64,000 nucleotides of DNA from Unio delphinus (lineage: Eukaryota > Mollusca > Bivalvia > Unionida > Unionidae), in contig JAQISU010000108.1 of the NCBI GenBank assembly GCA_029339505.1, positions 20,345,501 through 20,409,500 on the forward strand, in the 5' to 3' direction. A program made the position numbers and the translations under genes. Within the stretch, counting starts at the first letter, position 1. Each line of letters opens with the position of its first letter. Under the pieces are notes generated by a model. It was not told where the DNA came from. It saw only the letters and a program-made list of their open reading frames with translations, and ran no database searches. Below, in pieces: positions 31,201-42,776 of this stretch.

Positions 31201-32905
31201 TGTATTTAGCATGCAACAGATGCTTGACAGCTATTACTTTTTACGATAGAATTTGCGAGAAACTACAGAGAAACATTTTGGCATGGCATGGACAGAATAT
31301 TTTAAAGTCCTCTACACGGACATGGAATGATTGCAAATGTGTGTGGAAGCTTCGCTCCTTAACACTATCTCTGTAATTTCGCCAAACACAATACGACAAA
31401 TCTAATGCGGGTTTTATTATTCTTGGTCAGATATTATGGAAGAAATAAATCACCAATGTTACATCATGGCAAGGACACGAAAGAAATATTTTTAAAATCG
31501 TTCGATGTCGCTGGAAAATTTATATGGACACATTTTGCAAGAATGCATAATTATCAATGTTAAGACACGCCAGTTTTCAACCGCCATTTATTGCTGAAAT
31601 TGTAATGGCACATTCAGCGTGCCTTCAAATGATGCAAAAGCTCGCAAACATAGTTGCGTAAATAGTGCGTACAGAGGAGCCACGTGCATGCTAACTACAG
31701 TTACGAAACTATACGACAAACAAGAAATCCTGTTGTGATTCATGATGGTCACATAATTATTCGGATTTAACAAGTGACAATATGGATCGGATCCGCAAAG
31801 CGGATCAACACATGCGACAATATAATCTGACGGCGAGTCAGCCTTTGACATCATAAATGTAAATACAATCCTGATAAACTGTTATTGTGCATCTGGGTCA
31901 TTAACAGCAGAATGTAGCCAAGGACAGACCATATATATTCATTTAATACTGATGATGTTTCACATGGCTAATTAATGCAAATAATTTTGAGATTAATAAT
32001 ATACCATCCGATCAGTGTCGAAAATTAAATATCATCTTTCGCGATGGCATTTACTTATTCAGTCAGGTCGTCATATTGTCCCGAACAACAAAGGTGTGAC
32101 TTACTATCTGCATATACGTGCCAGTAGCTGAACAAAGTCAATTTGTATCAGAAAATGTGAATAACAAGATGAAACAACAAACTCGAGGTGATACTAAAAT
32201 ATTAGAATTTAACAGCGGATCTCAGATATCAGTCGAACAATATAGATTTGTTTGCCAGATATTTCATTATGATGTTAGTAAGCACATCTAACGAGCTATT
32301 GGATCAACATCAAAGTAACATGGATGTCAGGAGCTTCACCAGCTACACAAGATTATCATTATGTGCTGGTAACATCTGACAGATTTTTATAACACATTAC
32401 GATGTACGAGGTAGAATGACTACCCATGTGCAATGTGCAACCAATTGGATTGCATAGCATAGGAGGTTATCTGATAAAATCAATAATAAAATGTATTTAA
32501 CATTATAATCATTTGTCAGAATGTTAAATACAAAACCTAGCACGAGTTATTGCGAAAGACAAAGCGGTTTCATTCAAATAGATTTCAAACCTCAGCACGT
32601 TTAAACAAAATGACAGATAAGGTGTGAAAACGTAAGCGTCTAATACTTGATATGTCAGTGAAATAACAGTATTTGCCAGATTGAAAAGCAATTCTTTTTG
32701 GATCACTCGGAACAACGATAACTATTTTTGCACGAACCTTACTGATATTACCTGTGTTAGGAACGTTATATATTGCTGATGCGTCAGGTGCAAAAATAGT
32801 AGACGTTGACAGCGGATCGCAGTTATCAGTTAACGAATTTTCATTGTTTGCAAGATATTTCATTTTGTTAAGTCCATCGCACGTTAAAGTTTATTTAATC
32901 ACGTT
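31201..32905. other. No gene resolved, contains a diverged repeat pair
   Basis: No gene could be supported. The segments at about 32195-32265 and 32790-32870 are similar (both contain ACAGCGGATC, ATCAGT and AGATATTTCATT), suggesting an old duplication about 600 bp apart. The second lies just before the PolB relic. A 92-codon - strand frame at 32585-32863 overlaps it, and I could not assign it. Confidence 0.35.
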
Positions 32906-33639
32906 GGATATCGACTCAAATATTGCATGACGACAGTTGCAACAACATATTTTGAGAAAAGTATCTTTAAGCGCAGGAACAATGGTGTCTTTGGAAGGAT
33001 CACGTACAACATTAATAAGCGAATCAATATAAAAAAATTAATAACGCCGAGCGTCGTAATATACATGTAGCGTCTGATAATTTTGTTAGTATGAAAACGT
33101 TTAATGAAAGATTTTTCGTGATACATAAGAGCAAAATAAATTTGAAGTGGAAAAAACCAGTTTATGTTGGTATAAGATACTTGAAATCCTAAAGACGTAA
33201 ATGTACCAGTTGCATATAATTTTGTTATGGTTAGGAGTCTTGGGCGAAATTGTTGCTATCAGACACTGACTTGTAGATGTTCGAAGTTGAGCCTGATAAA
33301 ATTTACAGAGGTTTTTCGAACACCTGGATCTGTTTGTTATTTCCGATTACCCAGCAGATATTAGACTTCAAAGCGACGGAAAACGTAATAGGAAAGATTC
33401 AAGATGTTATAACGGAATTCATCGGATTGCGTAATAAATTGTACTATCTAAATCTATCAAATTATGTTACGAAAGAAGCAAAGAGAATAAAAATAAATTT
33501 TGTCGGTAAAGTTATAGTATTTGATAAGTATAAGTCTGCGTTAGATGGATTTAGCGGTCATATGGAAGTGATGGAAAAAATTCGGATTGTCAAAATTGAG
33601 TCTGATGTCATAAAAAGCTGGTCTTTCCCATTTCGATAA
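32906..33639 (+). pseudogene. Second family B DNA polymerase relic (viral/organellar type)
   Basis: Colinear PolB motifs appear over 730 bp. YFEKSIFKRRNNGVFGR (about 32950-33000) matches motif B as FKLMNNAVFGK-type sequences. FVSMKTFNERFFVIHKSK (about 33090) and KKPVYVGIRYL (about 33150) follow. After a frame change the motif C region reads SDTDL, then a TAG, then MFEVEPDKIYRGF (33277). The 120-codon frame to 33639 carries the C-terminal end with FIGLRNKLYYL, AKRIKINFVGK and YKSALDGF. This end is typical of protein-primed-like polymerases in some Mavericks and related insect and cnidarian elements, a lineage distinct from the PolB at 17.4 kb. The exonuclease and N-terminal parts are missing. 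Confidence 0.65.
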
Positions 33640-34694
33640 GAGACAATGATATGCGGTAATTAAACCATTAGCGTTAGAATTCACAAAATATGAAAACATG
33701 ACAAATTTTTAGATTGGTTGAGACAGTGATTCTCTATATATATTATATAAGTTGCCAGCAGTTTAAAACAAATTGAAGTATAATATCATTTGTAAAATTT
33801 GTTAACAATTTTGTGTGAAATAAATAAGTAGTATTGTAAAAGTATTGTTTCTGGATGAAACCCTTTTTTTGTCTGAAGATGGCGATGATTCATTCGGATA
33901 TCCTTGACAAGTAAACAATTATGAAATAAAATAAAACATTTACTCTGCCGTCATCCCAATATAAAATAGGGTTTTTGGGCTAGAAACCCCTTTAATTAGA
34001 CTACTCGCCGGCAATGGAGATTTTGTCATATTTATTGAAAGGGGTATGCGCGATTAATTTCAATAGTGATCCACCGCAATGTTCGTGAAATAACCATAGC
34101 CGACATGGGGTATGACCAAAGACTGTCAATAGGTACATAACGCTCATTTACGCCAACAACTTGGGTGAAAATGAAATGTTGTGGTTACTAAAAAATGAAT
34201 TATTTTTGGAATACTGTCTGGTAACAAATTCGTGTAAAAATAAAACTTGCCTCAAATTCTCCGCACATACATATACACACATAATTGTCTTCGATCAAAG
34301 AAACATTACATGAATGTGTATCGTTGCGGCAAAGTGGCTTCTGTCGCCGCTTTATGCCAAGCATTGGATATTCCCTGATGGAATCACTATTTTAGATAAC
34401 AGACATTACGTTAATTTCACCAACTTATGACTGATACGATTGCGCATTAAAACAAAATTTGATCATAGTTCTGCGTCCAAATATTTGTCTTGTAATTTTT
34501 CTCTCACAAGTGATTTGCTTGGTGGACTCTATGCTGTAGAGATGTCAGAAAGGTAATATTTGGAGCTTTTTCAATCAGACAAAGCATATGACGCCATTGT
34601 GTGTTATGCATTGATATTTGCCCATAACTGTGCACGTTTTGACTATGATTTTTAATAAGAAAACATAGTTTAATTGGTCTGAGTTTACATCAAT
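33640..34694. other. No gene seen
   Basis: AT-rich DNA without recognisable features. Confidence 0.4.
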
Positions 34695-34990
34695 TACTGA
34701 CTATGCTTAAGAGTGCACCGGTTTATTCAGCTCCAGATTTCAGCCAACCATTAAAATGTCTGTAAGGGATGTTGGGGTGTGTGAATTATTGATTCACCAA
34801 GACACACATTTTGCGAAGAATCACTTTTGGGATTAATATGAATTCATTTAAAGACATTTTTGGAATATATCATTGTGTTACTTGCATCAAAACTGTTAGC
34901 ACATATAGAGTATTTCAATACATGAAAAACTGAAATTCATTTGAAACACACTGCAGTTGTTTTTGGAATATTCTATACTTTTGGATTTGT
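34695..34990 (+). pseudogene. Ty3/Gypsy RNase H fragment
   Basis: MLKSAPVYSAPDFSQPLK resembles the segment just before the RNase H of Gypsy elements (compare LKLPDVSKPFILRTDAS in the inner element). Further weak similarity runs through GMLGC, FGIYHCVTCIKTVSTYR and following, interrupted by stops. This is an old, 5'- and 3'-truncated fragment, closer to the outer element than to the inner one as judged by eye. Confidence 0.5.
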
Positions 34991-35680
34991 AATATAACCT
35001 TTAGGTCTAATTGAGATTTAATTCACAATACTGTCATTTTCTAAAAGTGACACGTAGTATTATTAAAAGAAAACATATGTGCTAAATTTTTTAACATTTG
35101 TAGGATTTCACTCTTTTATATTAAATAGTATTAGAACATGGAGTCGTAACACACCATCTGATTGTAAAAATACCATATACTGATTTTAAATCTGTTACTA
35201 AAAAGTCTTTATTTAATAAAGCAGCCATCAAGGAATGGCGTTGCCAATAACAAGTTCCATGTGCGTTTCTTTCAACTAACCGATTCCCGTGAATTGTTAC
35301 AAACTCCAAACTACATGCGATCGTTACTGCAATGTGTAGTACATGTAGAAACATTTTCACGCAGCAAATGAGACTTGCTTTTCAAAATGTCTTGCAAGAA
35401 GTTCAAATGTATTCTATAAACAAAATAGATTGAGTGCAGTCTATTTCCTTCCAGTATATTTAACCAAAGTGTGTACAATTAATCAGTCTGAATTATTGTT
35501 TAGTGTCTAACTATCCTTTATACTCGGCGTTAATCGGCCCTAATATATGGACACTCGTGTAGTTTTTGTACTTTAATTGCTTAAGTACCACATTTTATTC
35601 ATAATTCGTTTTATACATCTTCATTTTGTAGCGCTACGTAGCCCTAAAGTACTGTTGAGTAGTAAAATCAATCATGTAGT
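34991..35680. other. No gene supported
   Basis: A 79-codon - strand frame at 35121-35360 was noticed but has no recognisable feature. Nothing else seen. Confidence 0.3.
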
Positions 35681-35684
35681 CAAT

Positions 35685-35715
<31 letters not shown>

Positions 35716-35720
35716 TCAAT
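35681..35720. repeat. (CAAT)n microsatellite
   Basis: About nine CAAT units with one interruption. Confidence 0.88.
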
Positions 35721-36461
35721 CCCAGTTTATATCAACAAATCAATGTTCTCTCATTTTCTATTATTAAAGCTTGTGTGTCTGTTTCAATGAAGATTGGATA
35801 TGATTTAAACTATCCACGTATGAACCGCTGTCAGTCGTTCAATACGGTACATTACTTCAATCCTATTGACTAGCCCTACAGATCACAATACAACGTTTGC
35901 TAGAATCATTCGCACATCGATATGTATTGAGGATGAATACAGAAAATTGTGAGCAACAGGTAATCTAATTTCAAATCAAAGGTAAATATTTTATATGTTT
36001 ATTTAATTAATGTATTGTACAATGGCAATATCTATATATGAATATATTTTGCATTTTATTTTCTGGCTTATTTTTCGAATCGCAAGGAAAGTGTTAATAT
36101 TGTAAAACACAACACAGAGAAAAACGTGCATTCAGGAACTGGTACCTTTGAACTATGTACAACAAGATTACAATTAGGGTGATGTAAAATAGGAAGTGTA
36201 GACACTGATGTTTACACTACTAATGTAGTCGGTTGGCAAACGTTTAGTAGAATAGCAACACCCGAGCAATATGTCTATCAGAGAGGGCCTGTGAACATAA
36301 AATACGCTTACTAGTCTAATGAGAAAATATTTAGTGGATTAGGGACATTACGTACATTTCGAATAGATGAATGATTCTCATTTCACACATTGACATCGCT
36401 AGTAAACAACTAACGAGAATATTATTAAATCCGAAAATTTCCAAAAGTTTAATTCGCTCGA

Positions 36462-36462
<1 letters not shown>
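35721..36462. other. No gene seen
   Basis: No recognisable feature between the CAAT and TG microsatellites. Confidence 0.35.

Positions 36463-36516
<54 letters not shown>
36463..36516. repeat. (TG)n microsatellite
   Basis: About 27 TG units. Confidence 0.93.
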
Positions 36517-36517
<1 letters not shown>

Positions 36518-36807
36518 TTTAGATTTTTCATATATCTTTAACAATTTTCCATTTATATCGCAACGATATATGCAGTTTAGCAGTTTATATTATCTAGCAC
36601 TGTGGCATCATGCCGCATATATGTAGCATTACGTCCCACTCAGTCACATTATCTTGACACCAGGCCAACCATTGTTAACACTAACTTCTTGATGTTGAGC
36701 GCCAACTGAGACAGCTGCTAGAACTATTTTTGTATAAGGCTTCGGTATGGATAGGCAGGGGTTCGAAAGTACAGCATCCCACTTCTGAGGTAGACGCTCA
36801 GCCACTT

Positions 36808-36836
36808 ATTATTGTTATTATTATTATTATTATTAT

Positions 36837-36869
<33 letters not shown>

Positions 36870-36982
36870 GAGGAGGAGGAGGAGGAGGAGCAGTTGTTTT
36901 TGTAGTAGTAGTAATTGTTGTTGTCGTTGTTGTTGTTGTTAGTAGTTGTAGTAGTAGTAATTGTTGTTGTCGTTGTTGTTGT

Positions 36983-37065
<83 letters not shown>

Positions 37066-37078
37066 GTAGTAGTAATTT
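36808..37078. repeat. Compound trinucleotide array
   Basis: Blocks of TAT, TAG, AGG, TGT and again TAG units in succession. They create spurious Ser-rich and Val-rich frames. Confidence 0.93.
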
Positions 37079-37302
37079 TATTGATAGGTTCCATTACATA
37101 TTAATGCGGTATTCGATATAGCCAACGTGATAGAAACCAAACGAATAGAATAAAAATGTATCACACAATTTAACCAACTTCGCTGTTGTTTTGTTGAAGT
37201 TTTGATGTTTTGTTTTTTCACTAAAAGGTGACAATCAACGGATTACTCGTTAGACTAAAATTATGTGTCATTGGGAAGTACATTCTTAACGTGTTTTTCT
37301 TC

Positions 37303-37615
37303 TTGTGATGAGCCAATGGGACGAACGGGGTTGTGTAATGAAGCGAATAGGGGGACGGGGTTTGCAACATGTAACCAATGGAAGAACGGGGTTGTGTAAT
37401 GAAGCGAATAGAAGGATGGTGTTGCATAATGTAGCGAACGTGGGAACAGAGTTGCATAATGTAGCCAGTGGAGGAACATGGCTGCGTAATGTAGCGAATG
37501 AGGGGACGGGGTTGCATGATGTAGTGAATGGGGGACGTGGATACATAATGTAACGAATTGGAGGTGGACGGGGTTGCATGATGTAGTGAATGAGGGACGT
37601 GGTTGCATAATGTAA
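37303..37615. repeat. About 30-bp minisatellite
   Basis: Around ten degenerate copies of a unit built on ATGTAGCGAATG and ACGGGGTTGCATA, with length changes of one to three bases between units. Open frames on both strands within it are by-products of the 30-base period. Confidence 0.88.
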
Positions 37616-37971
37616 AGAATGTGCTGTACTAAATAGTATATATTTTTTTTAATCTACCTCTCAACACCTTTATCACTCCAATATTAGTATTGTTCTTTTA
37701 ATGAAGATTGTTGTTAGAGTAGGGTTATAAGACAACTAAAACTTCAACTATCAAATTAACCTCACAAAGTTTTTTATTTATGATACCATGACATCAACTG
37801 GATTTTGATAGGTTCATTGTTAGAAATATACGTATTAACTTTTAGTGATTTATACGTGAATCAACAATAGCCAGGTATTTCATCAAGTCATTTTTTTTTC
37901 CATGACAAGCCGTGCAATGTACTGTGGAATAAGTAAAACGATACTGGTAGTTGTTTTCTTTACCTAGCCCT

Positions 37972-38047
37972 TAATGTAGTGAGATACCTATATTATTAAT
38001 GTAGTGAGATACCTATATGATTAATGTAGTGAGATACCTATATGATT
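37972..38047. repeat. 25-bp tandem repeat
   Basis: Three copies of a unit containing TAATGTAGTGAGATACCTAT. Confidence 0.9.
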
Positions 38048-38304
38048 ATGTAAAATTTAATCTTCTTAGCGTCTTAATAAAAACACTTTTGACAATCAGA
38101 ATTTTAATTTTAATCACTACATATGATTTTATCATTTTGTTCGGGCTGTTTGACACCGAACAAAAGTTTGAAGGTTTCTAACGGAAATGAATACTGACAA
38201 ATATTATTAACCATAGAAAACACTCTCGTGTTTACTATATGATTCACTTTCCACGATGAGTGACCTGTACGAGAAGTTAGATCAAACTAAAATAGTCCGT
38301 TAGT

Positions 38305-38424
<120 letters not shown>

Positions 38425-39189
38425 TTTCAAGTGTTGACAGACATGTAATACAGAGTACAAGTAATTCTCATTTTCGCATTCAGTTCCTCTGTTGATCTTT
38501 AGTTTTCGTTTGTCCCTGAAGTTTAAAGGCAAACATGTCGAGAAAATGTGAGACATACATATTTATATAAAAAAAATGGTTGACTCTCAATGCTGTAAGT
38601 GTAATTCAAATGAGCATTGATCTGATTATAGATCATTTTAAAAATATTCAATGGTCAACATTCGTTCTTATCAATGATTTTGTCATTTTAAAATATTCAA
38701 CGGTCAACATTCGTACTTATGAATGATTTTGTATTTTCTGGCAATAAACGACCAGTGAGCTATTATTGGATCAATGAAAGACATGAATCAACATTTAAAT
38801 AGTTTTCAGAATAGATTTAAAGAAAGCCAAAACCAAATAAAAGAAGGGTGAATGTTTTGAATTCAAGTCCAGGCAACCTCTAACACAAGTCTACGTCCTT
38901 CAGAAGAAACAAATTAGTATTTTGTAAATAAAATCAACAGTGATTACAAGGAATTAATGTACTGGCTTCGCATAAACTCTTTTTATTGGTATTTTATGGC
39001 ATACGGTATCCTCGAGGTGTCCGAACACAATAATGATCCAATTGTCATTTATAGAATACATAAATATCGTGGTGTGCAGGCACAATACGGGTCAAACTTT
39101 TATTCAATGGCGTTTAAATAATATATTAACCTTGAGGTGTACAGTCACAGTACGGATATAACTGATGACACCGAAAAACGGGTTGGCGA
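38425..39189. other. No gene seen, one short duplication
   Basis: A roughly 52-base direct duplication at about 38635-38735 (ATTCAATGGTCAACATTCGT and ATTCAACGGTCAACATTCGT). Nothing else was recognised. Confidence 0.4.
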
Positions 39190-39720
39190 AAAGTCAGTAG
39201 AAAGTCGATTGACATGTTAATTCAGTTTTATATCATCGTGAATATGACTTACGATACGACGAGTCACTAGAAAATCGATTGACATGTGTTGATTCAGTTT
39301 TATGTCATTCTAATATGACTTGCTATAGGACGAGTCAGTTGACAGTCGATTGACATGTTGATTCAGTTTTATATCATCGTGAATATGACTTACGATTCGA
39401 CGAGTCACTAGAAAATCGATAGACATATGTTGATTCAGTTTTATGTCATCCTTATATGACTTGCTATAGGACGAGTCAGTAGAAAGTCGATTGACATTAT
39501 AATTCAGTTTTATATCATCATGAATATGACTTACGATACGACGAGTCAGTAGAAAATCGATTGACATATGTTGATTCAGTTTTATGTCATCCTAATATGA
39601 CTTGCTATAGGACGAGTCAGTTGACAGTCGATTGACATATGTTGATTCAGTTTTATGTCATCATGAATATGACTTACGATACGACGAGTCACTAGGAAAT
39701 CGATATACATATTGTTAATG
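39190..39720. repeat. About 71-bp minisatellite with alternating variants
   Basis: Seven to eight units with the words GACGAGTCA, TCGATTGACAT and TTGATTCAGTTTTAT. Successive units mostly alternate between a form with TTACGATACGACGAGTCACT and one with TGCTATAGGACGAGTCAG, giving a dimer period of about 142 bp. Confidence 0.88.
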
Positions 39721-39807
39721 CAGTTGTATGTTATCATTAATATGACTTGAATTGCCATGCTATTGCCCTGGATAAGCATCATCATAAACTAAAATTGCAT
39801 TTAACTG

Positions 39808-39980
39808 GCACTAACAATGTATGGCAATTGATACTGGCAATAAAAATGTATGGCAACATGTACTGGCAATACAAATTTATGGCAACAGGTACTGGCAATA
39901 AAATTGTATGTCAGCAGGTACTGGCAATAACAATATATGTCAACATGTACTGGCAATACAAATATATGTCAACAGGTATC
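39808..39980. repeat. 29-bp minisatellite A
   Basis: About six copies of a unit based on ACTGGCAATA and TATGGCAACA. It is unrelated in sequence to the following 29-bp array. Confidence 0.88.
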
Positions 39981-40213
39981 AGGTGCAAGTCGCTCTGTCA
40001 GTATGGAATGGATTCTAAAACAAATTGAGTTGAAAAATTGGGGAGGGGAAGATTGCATATGTTGCACTCAAGTTGATGTTGTGAAGAGCACGGAACATCA
40101 CCATCAAAATTATTCTTCAATTCGATTCAAACTTTTGCAGAATGTCTTATGTTGTCAAAGGTGTATACTTCTGCATGCGGGTAACAAAGATGAACACCTT
40201 ATTTGATAAACAT

Positions 40214-40214
<1 letters not shown>

Positions 40215-40296
<82 letters not shown>

Positions 40297-40312
40297 AATA
40301 AATAAATAAATA
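40215..40312. repeat. (TAA)n and (TAAA)n microsatellite
   Basis: About 24 TAA units are followed by six TAAA units. Confidence 0.93.
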
Positions 40313-40344
40313 AATGAATAACCACTAGGACACCGGAGCGGTCA

Positions 40345-40430
40345 CTGACTGTGTATGTCTGTAATGTAAATCACTGACAGTGTATGTATATAATGGCAAT
40401 TAATGACTGTACATGTCTCTAATGTATATA
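40345..40430. repeat. 29-bp minisatellite B, left outlier
   Basis: Three degenerate copies of the same TGACTGTGTATG unit as the main array at 41434. About 1 kb of unrelated sequence separates them. Confidence 0.75.
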
Positions 40431-41433
40431 ACAGATTTACCAAGATAACCTGGTCTGATTTCCAGATTCATAACAGAACACTTTTACCACGATATAAATT
40501 TTAGGTTTAAGAAAGGACTGCTTGAATCAGCATTTTATTAAAAATATGTGCGCGTTTATTTGAATCCAAATATTGAAGTTTTAACATAAGGAACGCACAA
40601 ATGTAAAAATGACAAATACAAACAAATTACTCTACAAAATACAAAAGGGATTAATGATTCACAGTGGCTACAAAATGGAACGATGATATAGTTTATTCAA
40701 CTAGCAAACAATGTAGAATTTTACTCATGTAGTAAAATGAATTTACTCATAGTGAAATTATGCAAACGAGAAAGGACAGATATATAACTTATCTTTACAG
40801 TCCCAAAATCTATAATGGGTTTTACGAACCACAAAATTAGATCACGGCTACAATATTATACGCAATAAGATACACTCCATCGACAGCACACTTGATTTCA
40901 GTTCCACGGTTACTACGGTTAATTCCTGTGTTTGGCTTTTGAGCTCGCACCACGAAGACCCTGATCACTCTGATAACTTTTAACGCTCGGGTCACTCTGG
41001 TCACTCTAGACAATCCAGACACACGAGACACACGAGACGCTCTCGGAAGATTCAAACACTAGACTCTGGACACTCTAGAGTCTGGACAGCTGAAAACACC
41101 GTGTACTATACATGACACGGGTATAACAGAGTAATAACGTTATACACGGTAAGTTATACTCATTATAATACCTGCACAATAATTACGAAACAATAAGTTC
41201 AGAAATGAACCAAACCCTGCTCCATACGAATCATACTGTACTAAACGTTTCTTAAAAATGTTAGTCTTCAATTATTAATATAAATCTCTTGCTAAGTCTC
41301 AGACAAGAATATAAATATGTGCATTATGCTGCGTAAACCAAAGCTACATAGTAAACATCCAAAGTTAGACGTGATAGTACAATACTGATTTCTTATATAC
41401 AATAAAATAATAAACTTACATACCTCTACAGCT
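40431..41433. other. Non-repetitive block within minisatellite B
   Basis: About 1 kb unlike the flanking 29-bp array, with no terminal repeats or coding sequence recognised. At 40945-41045 there is a degenerate 9-base tandem repeat (GTCACTCTG, GACACACGA), which creates an Arg/Val-rich - strand frame. The block may be an insertion, or the repeat may have spread on both sides of it. Confidence 0.4.
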
Positions 41434-42516
41434 GACTGTATGTATATAATGTCAATCCTTGACTGTGTATGTATATAATGTCAATTACTGACTGTGTATG
41501 TATATAATGTCAATCACTGACTATGTATGTATATAATGTCAATTACTGACTGTGTATGTATATAATGTCAATTACTGACTGTGTATGTATATAATGTCAA
41601 TTACTGACTGTGTATGTATATAATGTCAATTACTGACTGTGTATGTATATAATGTCAATTACTGACTGTGTATGTATATAATGTCAATTACTGACTGTGT
41701 ATGTATATAATGTCAATCCCTGACTGTGTATGTATATAATGTCAATTACTGACTGTGTATGTATATAATGTCAATCACTGACTGTATGTCTATAATGTCA
41801 ATCACTGACTGTGTATGTATATAATGTCAATTACTGACTGTGTATGTCTTTAATATAAATCACTGACTATGTAGGTATATAATGTAAATCACTGACTGTG
41901 GACTGTGTATGTATATAATGTCAATCACTGACTGTGTATATATATATGATATCAATCACTGACTGTGTATGTCTATAATATAAATCACTGACTGTGTAGG
42001 TATATAATGTCAATCACTGACTGTGTATGTCTTTAATATAAATCACTGACTGTGCATGGATATAATGGCAATCACTGACGGTGTATGTCTATCATGTCAG
42101 TCACTGACTGTGTATTATATAATTTCAATCACTGACTGTGTAGGTATATAATGTCAATCACTGACTGAGTATGTCTTTAAAATAAATCACTGACTGTATG
42201 TATATGATATCAATCACTGACTGTGTATGTCTATAATATAAATCACTGACTGTGTAGATATAATGTCAATCACTGACTGTGTATGTCTTTAATATAAATC
42301 ACTGACTGTGCATGGATATAATGGCAATCACTGACTGTGTATGTCTGTCATGTCAGTCACTGACTGTGTAGGTATATAATGTCAATCACTGACTGTGTAT
42401 GTCTTTAAAATAAATCACTGACTGTGTATGTCTATCATGTCAATCACTGACTGCATGTGTATAATGTCAGTCACCGACTGTGTATGTATTTAATGTAAAT
42501 CAATGACAGTTTATGT

Positions 42517-42706
42517 CAGAGGCGTAGCGAGCGGGGGGGGGGGGGGCTACATATGTCCTCGGGCGCCAAGGTACAGGGGCGCCAAAATGAGGCTTGCTAC
42601 GTTACATTATAATAAGAAAACAAGGATAATAAATCTGTCACAAAATCGCTGGGGCGCCAATTTTATAGTTTGTCCCCGGGCGCAAAATACCATCGCTACG
42701 CCTCTG
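42517..42706. mobile_element. hAT-type MITE, copy 2
   Basis: A 190-bp element with terminal inverted repeats CAGAGGCGTAGCGA and (T)CGCTACGCCTCTG, flanked by the perfect 8-bp duplication GTTTATGT (42509-42516 and 42707-42714). It sits inside one unit of minisatellite B. A G run at about 42533-42546 and GGGCGCCA words lie inside. It is related to the copy at 31000 in termini, length and GGCGCC content. Confidence 0.88.
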
Positions 42707-42733
42707 GTTTATGTATATAATTTAAATCACTGA

Positions 42734-42737
<4 letters not shown>

Positions 42738-42772
<35 letters not shown>
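42738..42772. repeat. (TA)n microsatellite
   Basis: About 17 TA units grown from the TATATA within a minisatellite unit. Confidence 0.88.

Positions 42773-42776
<4 letters not shown>

Noticed and set aside
36730..37121. Ser-rich and Val-rich open frames
   Set aside because: They are translations of trinucleotide repeats and have no independent support.
37221..37608. Several overlapping frames of 82-115 codons on both strands
   Set aside because: They result from a roughly 30-bp minisatellite that lacks stops in several frames.
40837..41055. Arg/Val-rich 72-codon - strand frame
   Set aside because: It is produced by a degenerate 9-base tandem repeat. No start context or homology is apparent.
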